Of a DNA stretch of 64,000 nucleotides, positions 47,201-60,603 are shown piece by piece. Source of the stretch: Spirodela intermedia. Taxonomy: Eukaryota; Streptophyta; Magnoliopsida; Alismatales; Araceae. The stretch spans positions 5,275,001-5,339,000 of the forward strand of contig LR746277.1 in assembly GCA_902729315.2 (NCBI GenBank), given 5' to 3'. The notes beneath the pieces are model-generated. The model saw only the letters and a list, made by a program, of their open reading frames with translations, was not told the origin of the DNA and did not search any database. Position numbers and translations under genes: made by a program. Positions within the stretch are counted from its first letter, which is position 1. The number at the start of each line of letters is the position of its first letter.

Positions 47201-50200
47201 AATATAACCACGCTCAGGGAATCTCCATCAACCATCCATACTATCTTTGACAAGTTCTAGGATGTCAATGGTATTTAAATTGCTTTCTGGAGCATCAGAA
47301 ATATTGCTGAAGTTCATCACCATTAACACCCACATCTATGATTGGCGTCACAATTCAACTTGGGATTGATGATCAACAAAATTTTCTGGGTATAGAGACC
47401 GGTTTAGTCTGCTATACTAAGGTGCAGACTATCTAACCTAATAAACTCAGAAAATATAAATGGAATGTGAAGAACACTGAAAGCAGTAAATCAGTAGTAA
47501 TTTATTCGTTCAGCATGGTACTATAATTATAATTTCGACGATGTTATTTGAAACTCTCAATAATTATTGGCCTACTTTCACTGTTATAACCTCATGGCCA
47601 CATAGGAGAAAAAAAATCTCTACTCAGGTATGCTGCTTCCAACCGTATTGTAGGTCACAAGGTGACGGAACAAAATAATAGAAAGAGTTATTGAAAAATG
47701 GATATTAATTCAACGTAACTGACCATGACATTGCAAGCTGAAAGAAAGGCATTGAATGGATGGATATACTTCGGCGAGCTATCAAGAATTTGTCCCAAAA
47801 GGGACTCTGCTCTATCCAATTCCAAAATTTCGCTGTAAGCTATTGAGAGGGTGGATATTGTAGTATAATTTGGCTTCAGGTTCCTTTTCTCCATTTCATT
47901 GACCTGGAAAAAGTATGAAAACATAAGAGAAAGATTGTCTCTATAAAGTTGTGCACCAAGAATATAAACATTTACTTAAATATGCAGAGTTTATAAGGTC
48001 ACATAGGTACCGCTAGAGATGAAAAGAAAAGAAAAAATGAAGCATTCTGTTGATAGACATGAAAGTTCTAAGCTAGCTTTTTCTTCCTAAGGCATTTTCT
48101 TCCTTTTCTTGGAAATGTAAGGGCAATGCGAAAATTGAAAACTCCAAATAATATGGAATCCAAGCCGTTTCAAAAGGAAAAAAAACATATTTCAGAATTT
48201 TCCTTTATTTGAGAAAGAATCTTGCAACTGATCAGCTGTGAGGAAACAAGCAACTAAACTGGATACTCGTTAGATGAGAATGATTCAAAAAAATCATGCA
48301 GACATACCACTCGCATAGCATACGCAACCCCTTTCTCCAAAATAACAGCCCTCACAAACCCATCAAATGTGTGAGGTGATGGCTCCAGTCCAAGGTCGTG
48401 CATCTAGACACATCATTAACACGGTAAAACATTAGTGTAAAAAGAAAACGATGACGATAGATATTAACACAATGAAAAAGTAAATGACACCGCAAGGCAT
48501 GGAAAAGAAGCAGACAGATAAAAAAAGGCAGTAAACACTACCTCATTTTCTTATACGTCTTCTTTCTATGCCTTCTAGTAAGAAAATGGCAAAGAAAGAA
48601 CATTTCTTCATAACCTTCTGGGTTTCTCAGACATTAATAAATGAACAATGATCAATCAACTTGTTGACGGATGATTTCATGCATTCTTAGAGAAGGTTTT
48701 TATTCTTATTAGTAGTGTAAGCATCCAGTGGTGGTGGGTAATTTTAATCTCATGATATTGCCTTCTGTTACAATTGATTCAATGAATCGAGATGAACTAA
48801 TAACTTCAAACCTTACATGAATTACAATCGGAATGCCCTTTTTTTATGATTATTACCATTCGCACATCTATTTCGTAGGATATCCATCAAGAAGTTAGTT
48901 CTTTCTTCATAGCAAACATAACAGTCAAGTTAAACAAAATATGAGAAACTAACAGCATGTGAATATTGAAACAAAGAAAATCTGACAAATTGAGAGAAAT
49001 ATAAATGAAAACACGAAGAAGGTACAATATTGTAATCATGGTAAATGAAACAATACACTATGAAAGGTCAAAAAACTTGCATTCTAATCCTACCTGAAGG
49101 AATAGCTGCTCGGCCATATTATATTCTCTACATTGTGCGCAGGCATGGATCAGATCATTGAAGGACCATCTTAGAACCTTCCTTAATTCCGTAGATAAAG
49201 TATTTTTCTTCACATCAATCCTCGTGCATTTTTCTACCATTATTTCCTCGTCAAAAGCAGATAGGCTATTTATCACAGTGTTCCCATGTCCTGCTGCATC
49301 AAAGGATGAAGTGGAAAGAAAAGGATGTACGTGGGAGGAAGCTTTCTCAGAAGCACCGAAAGTTACGTCTCCAGGTATTCCGTGGGAGACACGGCCTGTT
49401 GCCTTGGAAATCTGGGCATTATCTTCTACTGTGTGTGGTGTTTTGTTTTCCAAATCTGAGTTCCACACAGAAGCTTCCTTGATAGCATCTAGTCTGCCAA
49501 TCTCTGGTGATGAAAGGTCAATCATTTTCTTGTCTAATACACTACTATGGAAATCAATGATTACGGGTATGGGAATATCCACCCTTGAAGATCGAATTTT
49601 TTTTTCACCGGATACTTTTAAGCAATCACCCCCATGTACACCTGTGGATACCATATGTTGCAAGAGAGAGTATGCAGCTCGAAAGTCGCCAAGCTTTGTA
49701 AAAGACCAAATGAACTTTCTCAGAGATATAATGCTTGGGTTGTAGTACTTCCTGAGATCTCTCCAAATTTCATAGACGACAGGTAGATTTCCCTGCCAAA
49801 CTGCAACCTGAAAGTTTTGGGTAGCTATTCAGAAATAAATAACCAATGATGGAAATAAACGAATGGAGCGACATTTAATAGCTCATAAATCATGTGTCAA
49901 TTAGCTGAGAAAAAAAGTATTATGAAAGATGTAATGAGATTGGAGATGCAAGTTGAGTAAAAGGACAAACTGATGTATGATAAAAGAGATCAAAGAAGAA
50001 TCAAAACATTGAGGCCAAATACAATTTTTCATCACTGATAACAACGGGAGGTGAGGGTAGAGAAGGTCCTGTGTGAAGTCACTTGCCTGCAAACTGCATC
50101 ATCTTTTCACATAGAATGTTTCAAAGACGGATATCAGACCACAAACCTTTATTTACAACCATTGGCAGTAAAAGAATAGGAATCATATCAGTCAGGAAAA

Positions 50201-53200
50201 AATAGAGGGCAGCAACATAACGGTAGAGAATAAACGGTCATTGAATCTTTTTTTTCCTTTTTGAAATGGTTAGTAGTCCATTTTGGGTGCAAGACTGCTG
50301 GAGGCATTCCCAGACTTCTTTCTATCGTAGAGCATAAAGGAGGGGTACTGTAAGTGATCAAGGGGTCGTAACTCATATCACAGGAGGAAAATTTGCACAG
50401 AGTTCCACCACTATTAATGGGTAGCTTCGAGACATTTTATGGGCACAGGCAGCTCAGGCCACACTATCTATTGACCATAATTGATGGAAGTTACTGCCGC
50501 ATTCAAAAGAGAGAAGGCCAAGAAGGCAAGATCAGTAGGTCAAACCATGCTAGAATCACGGTAAAAACTCTGCAAACAAACATAATTTTAATGATTTTGT
50601 CCTGCGTACCTTAAGCAACTCCCAATATGTTATTTCAGATTTCCCAATAAGTTGTTCATCCATCACCTTCAAGCAATTATTAGCATTGGCCAAGTTTTGT
50701 GACTTCATACATCCATTCAGAAAAATGTTGTATAATGGCAGATCAGGATGCATAAAATCATTTTCTCCAAAAAAAGTAAGCTGTTTGAGTGCCTGAAGAA
50801 AGAATTCATAGCAAACCTAGTGAGAATAAACAAAATAAAGTGCAGATCAAAGCGAGTACAACTAAGATCAATAAATAGCCAATGGACAAGATCTTCATCT
50901 CTTGAACCCAAAATACAACTTAGTTTATAAATCCTTTGTCATAGAAAGAAGAATATTTGAGTCAAATGAATATTTTCGTCATCACTTAAATCTTACAAAT
51001 CATGGCGCTGAATCTCATTTTATATGGAAAAAAAACTCAGCGGAAAAAACAGGTTAATGTGAAGAGGAGTTCCAAGAAAAAAAGTCAAAAATATAACGAG
51101 AAATGAAACATGTAGAGTTAAATTGTGATGTAAGCTTCTGCTCTAAACGTGAAACCCGAAAAAGAGTGTCACAGATATTGCAGTATCAAAATACTGTAGC
51201 TATCCGTTCAATAAAGGATTCGACCAAGCAGCAACGCTATTTTTATTATTATATAACACAACGAACAATGTAAACGAAATAATACATTTGTTTATCCATC
51301 TGTCAAACTATAACCAATTCAATATGTATTTCAGAGTCCTAATGTTCATATTCTTGTGAATATTCACAGAAACATTGGTTGAATAGAAATCAATTAAAAA
51401 AAAGGATGACGTACTCCAGTAACAGTAACAAAAAACCGAAGATAGAACATACTTACCATAGTTGAATTCTTAACTAGGTGGAACTTTTTTCAGACGTACC
51501 ATAGTTGAAATGTAACGCTACAGAATCTAGTTCAGAACAAAGCTGGTTCCACCTTTCCCAATTCTATCCTATTAAAATCCAGCCCTACTCTTATCATTTA
51601 ATTAGGAACTAAGAGAAGCCAGCATACCCATCTAATTTCCAAGCCAGAAAGTTTAATTGGCTAGTTAGAAATATTTTTATTTTCAAGATACAACCTTTCT
51701 TAGTAGTAAATTCAAGATAAAAGAACAAACAAGCAAACACTGCTTTCGTTTTTCACTAGTCTGCAATAAAATAAAATTAAGAAACTATATGACAAAAAAG
51801 ACCTCTTGATATACCTCCTTGAGATAACCTCCTTTACTAAGAGCTTGGACAATGAAGGACCAATACTTTTTGTTTATGTGCACTGATTTCTCATTCATAA
51901 TTTTCCATGTCTCCAAAGCAAACTGCATAGAAAGAAAAGTTTATGTCGGAGTACAGATCAACAACCATTATCTCTGGTAAGAATTTTGCACACGGAATAT
52001 TTTCCAGAGTACAACAGTCTGATCAAAAGTCCAAAGAAGACAAAAATGCTCTATTCTGGTGGGTTACACTGAAGCTTTTATTATACTTACTAGTGGATCA
52101 GGTGCTCTTGCGCAATAGTCAAGAATGCAGACAAAATCTTCACCTTGAAAAGGGCTAGCACGACGTCCAAAACTCAAAAGCATTTTTGATGCTTTATCCT
52201 TATCGCCCAAATGAAGTGCATTAACTATTTGCATTTGCAGATGCTTCTCTGACAACTGTCCTTCATAAAGCAAATTATTGAGACCTACAGATTATGGAAG
52301 ATACGTTGGAAGCAATCATCCAGATAGTTGAGAAAAATGAAGCTTTATAAAGCACAAAAAAAATTCGAAAAACCTGAAAGGAACTGAGAAAGTATTTCTT
52401 GAAACTTAGGCAGACCATTCTACGTGTATTGTTACACAAGTTAAAGCATTATGAAAATATGAGCTATGGATAAAACACAGTATAAATATAAATCACCAAG
52501 ACATCGATCAATATTATGAAGCTGCAAGATATGGGTTCAGTCAAGCTCACAGGTTTGTTCTTATCGTTGACTCGTTATCCTTCTTGCCATTTCTAGGCAA
52601 GAAGGAAGATCTGCATAGTAATGTTTTCAGCTCATACCCTAACAAGTAGACAGTTCCACTAATAGAAACAAAGCAAAAAAAGAGACCAGAAGCCAATGAA
52701 AAAAAGAAACACAGCTTGAATCTAGAAAAGAGAATGAGCAAAAATTAATACGCGGAAAAAATGGGTTCCAGACATCCTTGAAAAAAAATACTGTAAATAA
52801 AAACTACTAAAAGAAAGGATCTCCTAAAACAACAATCAAAGCAGCTAAAAATGAAGGATCATCACTCGGTATTACTTTCTGGCCCTCCACATCTCCCCCT
52901 TTTGGCCTTCATTTTGTAAATCATCTTTACTTTCTTCCAATACTATACATTGGAAAGTCCTGTGACGAAAAGAAAACCCACTGATTTTTTGTATCAATTT
53001 CTTTTAAATTACCTAACTGATAGTTACTTATCTAAACATCTAGTTCGAAGGCAAAGGCGAAATGACAGCCCATTTGAGGGATACCACTCAAAGAATGATG
53101 ATACGTGCCTAATAAAAATTTTATACTTAAAATTGTTATGAAGATTGTTAAATAATCCTTCCTCTCATATTTATAGATTGAAAATAATAACACGATTTGA

Positions 53201-56200
53201 CTCCATCAGACCATAAAAAAGGACTAACGATCTGTACTATCCAACTCAATTTATTGTGTTATTGAGTAACAAAATGTATAGGGATTAGTCAAGTTAGACA
53301 AAGCACATCAGGATCAGGATAGAAAAGTCAAAAGTGAATTAGGCCCTCTAACAGAGGTAAAAAATAGGAATAGGAGAGAATGAGGCAACACATCACAAAA
53401 GTTTGTATCTACAACCAGAGACAATTAGAGTCGTGTCTTGCATATCGGGTCCTTGCTTAAATGGTAGAGAGAATTCCCCAACCCTCATCTATGTTGAATG
53501 AAAACCCATTCAAAAATTGTTATTGTAAAGGTGAGACACCTAAACCTCTTCCATTCACTCAGGCTACAGCCCACATTTGGTCCCTCCTTAAGTCTCCATT
53601 TTTCCAGCTTTTTTGGTGGTACATCTCCTCTCTCATCTACAAAAAGTGGCATATCCTACTCTCCCTCCTCTCCTCACACCCCCAAAAAAAGTATGTTCAA
53701 TTCTTATTTTAGTTCAGCCAAGATGGCAGTGATCTTAAATATGAAAATGTCACCATGAAAAATGTGATAAATGCCTTAAGTGAAACATTGAATAAGTGAA
53801 CGATTATCTGAGGAATAGACCCACACGTGCAACTCGCACGAATCAAATTATTACACCACTTCCTAAATCTTAAAGCCACTACCCTTGACAGAGATATTCA
53901 AATACCATCATGGTCTTCATGAGACATCATCTCTTTTTTCAATTTCTTGTGAATGGAGTTCTCTCTTCTATCTCATTCCTTTCTTCTGTTCCCATACATG
54001 GATTTTCTGCCAACAAACGCTACTAGGATTTGAGGTAAAAATTACGTCTCTTTAAATATTCAAAAACAGATTGTCTTTCTTAGTCTTCCTTGTCTAATGA
54101 GAACCCCAATTCAACTTCCATCCTTCCTAGTTTTTGACGTTAGGAAGTGGATTCAATTACCATCCAGTTTTTCACTTTAAAATGAGTCAAAAGTACCACA
54201 CCACTGATTACCAGGCTTACATTACGAACCCAGAAATGAATGATTAGTATCAAATATCCATCCCAATAATAACAGTGCCTCATTCACAAACACTGCACTC
54301 TACCATAAAAAATGTGATACCTGGAGAGAACGTCGTGAAGCTTCTCATGAGCACATTCTCTTCCACCTCATGCCTAGGAATCTGAAATGAAATCACAGTA
54401 AAATTAGCACTTCAGGATCGGGAAAGACAACAAAACCCAACATCAGAACACATATTGCTAGGAAAGGAACACAGTGTGCAGCACATACTCCCTCTTGTCC
54501 TTTGGCCACAGAGCCAGATCCCAATTTCAGCGGCCGCCGGAGGGCAGCCGCTCTAGACCTGAAATTGGGAAAGGCAAAGGAAGAATATATAAGTCACGAT
54601 CTGTTGGTTGCTCATAAGAAGGATGCAACAGTTACTAGGCTACACTGATCTGTTCTGTGGATATGATACTCACAAGTATTTGTAAATCATCACTCCAGCA
54701 AAGAGATGTTAGTCGAGGCGACTGATAGCACCAGTCGTCACAACTGACTGCACTCTGTCACACCTAGTCATACAAAAGTGAAGCACAATCATGACAATGC
54801 CTATTAAGGTAACATACCACCATTAGATAACCATATGGTCATCCAAAAAAATCATAGCACGGAGAGCATCAAGCATATAATAAAAACAGCTTAGCTCACA
54901 AAATTTATCATGATATCATGAACTAAAACGTCCTGATCACCTAAAACATTACAAAGAAGTAGAAGTGAAAGAACATTTCTCATCACCAATGAAATACTCA
55001 AAACAAAAAAAATCCTCCAATAGAAATCTTGGCAGCACCACCAAACATCTTAAATTTGATTTTCACCATATGAATTGTCAAGGTATTGACGAGTCTCTGG
55101 ACCTAATAAGAGATCCTCATCATTCCAAACACAAATATAAGAAATAATCAATAGTATGACATCATAAGGTAAGCAAGGTACATTTACATTACTAATGATG
55201 ACGTACTACAATATTTATCAGTTTCAAACATTGTTTAACAGTGATGACATATAGAATCATAAAAATCGAATAGGCACATGTAGAATTTAATCAAACCTTA
55301 TGGAATCGTCATCACTACACATATCTTGAGATTAGCATTAAAGAATTTTTTATTTTAATTTCATACAAGTAACGAGTTTACACTTGGTCACTTTACCTTT
55401 TCAAGGTTGAATAAATATTTCCACCCGTGACATCAAGAAGGCCAAAACATCTTCATCACACCTTAGCTCAGTTAACGTGAGAGCTTGGTTTCTATATCGA
55501 AATTAAAGAGACTGCTGTTCACACCTCCGATTCTATTGCACCAAGCTTAACAGGAATTTGCATCCTCTTCCCTACATTATTACACCTACACGCTTCATAC
55601 AGTAGGGTCCATATGTTTATTCTGGCAGTCTTGTCACATAGTCCAAATCGTTCAACGACATTCTTATTCGTTCTTATTCTCATGTAGTACATAGATTTTC
55701 AATCGACTCATCATCTCATGAAAAAATATATAATGAACAAGAAATTTTAAAAAAGGAACTTAATCACAGTTATATTGCACTTGAATTTCCGCTTGCATAT
55801 AATGCGAATCCCATCATAAAACAAGCATTCAAAGATGATTATTTAAATCCATTGAAGATATCATTAACCTGAAGTTAACATCGAGAGATTATAAACAAAA
55901 ATAATGTGAAAGAAAACGATCACGTGAAGAGGGCAAATTATTACATCAATCCATTGAAAGAATTATTAACACAATATTAGCACAAAACCAATACATGAAA
56001 AAACAGAAATACGACTGGAAAACAATCATGTGAGAAAAGAAAATTGCTATTTCAATCCATTATGAATATAATCAGCAGAAGAGAAACATAAAATTGATAT
56101 ATTTAGAGGCATTAATGTGAGTGGAAAATAAGCGCATGAAACACTTAATTCGTTAATCAGTCTGTGTTATATTTAAGTTGTTGATTATTCTTGATAATCG

Positions 56201-56405
56201 AAATCTCCGGTGAGAATGGCAGATAACAACCCACCTTTCGGCTAAGTGCTGCCCAAACCTCCGAGACGGAGTCCACTCTCCCCACCTCGGTGGCCTGGGA
56301 AAGAATCTACGGACGTCCCGAAGCCATCCCCCCGCAGTCCCAGCCAAACCTCGCAACTCCTTCCATCTCCGATGCAGAAAACAAATGAGGAAGGGCCGGA
56401 GGCAT
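44283..56405 (-). CDS. Pentatricopeptide repeat protein, At1g76280 orthologue
   Basis: Thirteen firm exons: complement(join(44283..44675, 44769..44888, 45250..45438, 45540..45683, 46751..46978, 47724..47903, 48308..48403, 49094..49807, 50610..50792, 51815..51922, 52091..52284, 54321..54381, 54489..54558)), plus a first exon near 56.4 kb. All reading phases agree. PPR-like helices are visible, for example NDLIHACAQCREYNMAEQLF, TTYNIMVNCCS and LPLYNIFLNGCMKS, and the stretch FGNVNAPYEEGN and NLRWCAMSG match Arabidopsis At1g76280. The family binds organellar RNA; this member has no known precise target. The 714-bp exon includes a Ser/Asp-rich non-repeat insert. Fifteen or more introns is unusual, since most PPR genes are intronless. 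With the ATG at 56405 and donor at 56349 (exon 56350..56405) the protein is 911 aa. An alternative donor at 56234 leaves no ATG in frame. Confidence 0.85.
52285..54320 (-). other. Long intron of the PPR gene (2.0 kb)
   Basis: AT-rich DNA without recognisable exons. The other introns over 300 bp (45684-46750, 46979-47723, 47904-48307, 48404-49093, 49808-50609, 50793-51814, 54559-56349) are alike. I see no intact mobile element in them. Confidence 0.6.
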
Positions 56406-58238
56406 ACAAGCACGTTGGGATCGCTCGGCGGTGCCGCCACTGCCGCCGTCCGCCCAGTAGGGAGCAAGTGGAAGGGAGACGGGAGAAAAATAGGGTTCGT
56501 TTCCTTCCCCTTCCTCCTCTGAACCCCCAGAGAATCTCCCCCACACCAAAGGAACCCACTGCGTCCCGATCGGTCCCGGCCTCCGCCTGAAACAAGTAGC
56601 CGTTAAACATCGTCCTCACCCCAAATCCAAGAAAACACCTTGAAACTTTTTCCGTAGAATTAATCTATTGGAGTAATCGTTGTTCTTATATGATCAATTC
56701 AATGGTTTTATTTAGACATTAGCAACATTACATCGCAAAGGGTAGCCATATTTTCCTCAAAACATTACGAAATATATATATATATATAAGTTTTTCTTAA
56801 TCAACCATATTATCCAGGGTCCAAACCCATCTCTACATCTTTCTCATGAACAAACTGGACCCGATAACGCCGTCGATAATGATAATGGGCCTTGTTTGAC
56901 CTTGGGCCTGGCCTCGGAGATTCTTCAGTCAGAGGTGAGAGGGGGCGGGAGATGCCAAGTGGTTGGAGAAAGTGGGCTTTGGGCTTTGAACTTCCAGGGC
57001 GGGAGATGACACGTCCTTATTTTGGGCTGTAGACCGGCCCATGGGATCCTAATAAGCCCACCGATCTTGGCCAAAGCTACGTAGTAAGTCGGAATCATCA
57101 GGCAAGGGGTCTACAAATAGGACGACAGCGCCGCAGGACTGTCTCATCCGCACAACCCGCTAGACGCCATACGCACGCGCTCCCCCACGGCACAGGTGCG
57201 TATCGCTGACAAAGGGAGAGAGAGAGAGAGAGAGGGATTAGTGTTAGGCAGGCTGGCAGCAGGTGGAAGCAACTGAGAGGCTGGCTGAAGGGACGCAGCA
57301 GCTCCTGAATGTGGATGTCTTTACAGGGAGTGGGGGCCCGGCGCCGGCGCCGTCTCCGGCGATCTTCACGGCCGGCGCAGAGCAAACCAACGTAGAAAAA
57401 GCGCGACGCCTGTCGGGGGGGAGACGGGCGGGAGTGCATGCAAGCCATGTGCACGTAAAGGAGAAGAGATGTGGTAGCCCTAGCCCCCCTGGTAGAGCCG
57501 TGGCCTCCTCTCTCACCCTCCACCACGCAGCAACCTGAAGACTCTAGAGAGAAGAGAAAGAGAGGCGGGAGAGGATCAACCCGACCCGTTGGTGTCACCC
57601 TCTTGGGCGGCCGTATTAATGGCAGACCTACCACGTCTCAGCCTCCTCCTCCCCAAGAAGACGACCCTTGTGGAGAATGGAAGGCCCACGAAGAACAGAT
57701 AGCGAGAGAGGGAGAGAGAGAGAGGACCCGGGGATTACTAACAGGGCCTTTGACCAAATGCCAGGTGACAAGACCCCCAGAGGAGGATACCTTTGACTTT
57801 ATGGGTCGCAGAGGTGGGGCCGGTTCATGGGGAATGGGAGGCCCGTGACTAGCAGAGGACAAGAGGACCACATTGGCGGTTCGGTTCAGGGAGGCCGACG
57901 CCCCCGCAAAGCCGGGCGGCGGCAGTTTTTTTTCAAAGCTGCTTCCTTTTTTTATTGGTGGATAGTCCGTCGGCCCGGGAACCCCGAGCCGGTTTGGACG
58001 ACCGACTGCCTCCTCCGCATGGTCAAACTGGAGATCGTGAAGTCAAACTTCGAGTCAATTGTGGGGCGACCCACACGTGGCCTGCCGGGCGACCAGCAGT
58101 CTCGTCCCAGCGGCCGCGGGGTGACGTAAAGGGGCGGACGTCGTCTTGCCCGAAAATTACGAGAATACCTGACGCGGGGGGAAAACCATGCTATCGGCGA
58201 GGAGAGTAGGGCACCGGGCATCTTGTGAATGACGACAA

Positions 58239-58304
<66 letters not shown>

Positions 58305-58638
58305 AGAACTTCAGTGGAAGTGTTCTTGGGGTATTTGAGAGGGAAAGTAGCGGGCTTTGATCAATAATTTCAATCCCACCGTCCTCCTTCCTCTTCATCA
58401 CTGGAGCCTTCCTCTTGGGAGAGGCCCAGCAGAATGGTAAGCCCCCCCTGGAGGCTCTGCCAAAGGTTTTATTCACTGCGCCCACAAAGTGCTCTCTCCC
58501 ACCATGAATCTATCTCCACCTAGAAGGGTTAGTTCTTTCTGTTTCCACTTGTTGACTGGTGTGACGGCAGCATAAGGAGGCCTTTCCTTTCTCTCCGTTT
58601 CGGGGAACTGAATTCATACTCATCTTTGTTGCTGCTGT

Positions 58639-58669
<31 letters not shown>

Positions 58670-58948
58670 CGCTCGCTCGCTCTCTCGCCTCTACCTCTCT
58701 CTCTTTCTGACGGTTCTCCCTACTCTTCCATGGCCTAGCTTCAGGATACAGTGATGCATAGAAGCCAAGAGATCTCTATAGAGGTTCCGCTAATAGGTTA
58801 AACCAGAACGATTCATACCCCAACGGTTTCTCCGGCCCCGGCGGTTTCATACCCAAGTGCCGCCAGGATTTCTTACTAGAAGCCATCAGAATTCCAGAGT
58901 TCGGAGGAAGGGAAGCAACAGAAGGCTTCGCCGAGGAGACGCGAAGAG
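56406..58948. promoter_or_regulatory. Divergent intergenic region between the PPR and NAC genes
   Basis: About 2.5 kb. 56406-56620 is GC-rich leader of the PPR gene; 56767-56790 is an AT array; 57100-58200 is GC-rich with several ORFs that look like composition artefacts; 58240-58301 is a long CT array; 58640-58720 has CT/CTCG runs; and 58740-58948 is the likely NAC 5' UTR. No coding gene recognised, though a non-coding transcript is possible. Confidence 0.5.
58240..58301. repeat. CT microsatellite
   Basis: Perfect CT array of about 62 bp, 650 bp before the NAC start codon. Confidence 0.97.
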
Positions 58949-59214
58949 ATGGACGTAGAAAGCAAGGAGGAGTCTCTCCCACCCGGGTTCAGGTTCCATC
59001 CCACCGACGAAGAGCTCGTCACCTACTACCTAACCCAGAAGTCCTCCGACTCCAGTTTCACCGGGAGAGCAATCGCCGACGTTGATCTCAACAAATGCGA
59101 ACCGTGGGATCTACCAGGTGCACATTTCCCTGATCACCAGAAATTTCTTCAATCTTCATCAATTGACGCTTCACTCTCTGAAACATATAGTATTGTTACA
59201 CCTGAGATTACCTG

Positions 59215-59245
<31 letters not shown>

Positions 59246-60603
59246 CCTCTCTCGCTCTCTCTCTATCTCTATCTATCCACACATACACGCCATCAGTAGG
59301 AGCATATGATCTCTTTGAGTGAGAACCGGTAGATGAATATCCCCGTAGCGAGCGATTGTTTACATGGGCTTTCTGTTAGATTTAATAGATTGTCGTCTTT
59401 AAAGTTGTATCTTGTGAAGTAGTGCTGTTTTGACTGCACTACTTCACAAGACTTCCCCAGTGACAGTCCGCACAACAGGAAAAGAGAGTGCTCAACTGAG
59501 AGGTGATTGGAGGGGAGAGAGAGAGAGAGAGAGAAAGAGTAGGTGAAGTCTAGTGTGAGAGACGGAAGTAATTATTCTGGAGACGACCAGCTAAAGTTTG
59601 CGTCTTCCACCGCCATGGCCAAAAATAGGAGATATTTGTCGAAAATTATTTCCACTGAATAGCTTGCAAGATTTTGAATACATTTTGGTCAAACAACCCA
59701 TCTTCACATTAACAAGAGAATAATTTACATAATTATTGGATATTTCAACCACGAAACTGCTTGTTATCGGCGTATAGTTGACGACTACTCGCTGTACTTG
59801 TGGGGATGGGCAGGGAAGGCGAGGATGGGGGAGAGGGAATGGTACTTCTTCAGCATGCGCGACAGGAAGTACCCAACTGGCCTCCGGACGAACCGCGCGA
59901 CGACCGCCGGCTACTGGAAGACGACCGGCAAGGACAAGGAGGTCATTGGCGGCGGCGCCGCCGCCGCTGCCACCGAGCTCGTCGGAATGAAGAAGACCCT
60001 CGTCTTCTACAAAGGGAGGGCGCCGCGCGGGGAGAAGACCAACTGGGTCATGCACGAGTACCGCCTCCACTCCAAGCCCGCCTACAAGAATTACAAAGTA
60101 AGAAACTACGTAGCATTATTCAACTCTCTCTCTCTCTCATGGACGGTGTTATCTCTCGGCACCAGCAGGAAGAATGGGTGCTCTGCCGAGTCTTCCAGAA
60201 GAGCCAGGGGACGAAGAAGCCCCCCCTCAGCCAGCCCCGCTCGAACCCTTACACCCTTGAGTCGGCGGTGCTGCCCACGATCCAGTTCAACCCGTTGCAC
60301 CGCCACGTCGGCGACGTCGGACGGGGATACGCCGAGCTGGCGGAGCTGACGAGGGCAGCTTTCCGAGGGATCACCGGAATGAACTCCCCCCTACAGCCTC
60401 TGCCCAGCAGCATCACCCTATCTAGTCTCACCCCTGCAACTCCCACGTGGCACCCGGCTCCTTACGTACCGCCCTCGCTCCACGTCGGCATCGACACGCA
60501 CGTGCCAGCCTCGGGCCTGCCGCCCAGCTGCATCCTCCAGACTGACGCGGGAATTCAGCAGGCTGAACCCTACGCGGAGGGCGGCCTCTGGCCTTCTTAC
60601 TAA
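58949..60603 (+). CDS. NAC-domain transcription factor, NAM/CUC-like clade
   Basis: Three exons: join(58949..59117, 59814..60097, 60169..60603), 295 aa, the classic NAC gene structure. All five NAC subdomains are present: [16 protein letters not shown] (10-24), [14 protein letters not shown] (44-56), [21 protein letters not shown] then [35 protein letters not shown] then WVMHEYRL, and [10 protein letters not shown] at the start of exon 3. Subdomain C has Thr where most NACs have Ala in YWKATGKDK, and there is an Ala/Gly-rich insertion before VGMKK. The C-terminal half is Pro/Ser/Leu-rich, as in an activation domain, ending GGLWPSY. It acts in the nucleus on CATGT/CACG-type sites. Sequence points to the NAM/CUC2/NAC100 group (boundary or organ development, senescence), but I cannot name the orthologue. 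The exon 3 acceptor is a tandem cagcag. Confidence 0.94.
59410..59451. repeat. Perfect 16-bp hairpin in NAC intron 1
   Basis: tcttgtgaagtagtgc, 10-nt loop tgttttgact, then gcactacttcacaaga, with no mismatch. It lies in the 696-bp first intron (59118-59813), which also holds a CT array (about 59215-59270) and a GA array (about 59516-59534). Confidence 0.92.

Noticed and set aside
56242-56619. 125-codon ORF with ATG at 56610 as the PPR first exon
   Set aside because: At both candidate donors its frame does not match the phase needed by exon 54489-54558.
57098-57634. 178-codon minus-strand ORF and its plus-strand partner
   Set aside because: Low-complexity Arg/Ser/Leu content from GC-rich and GA-rich DNA; no domain and no splice context.
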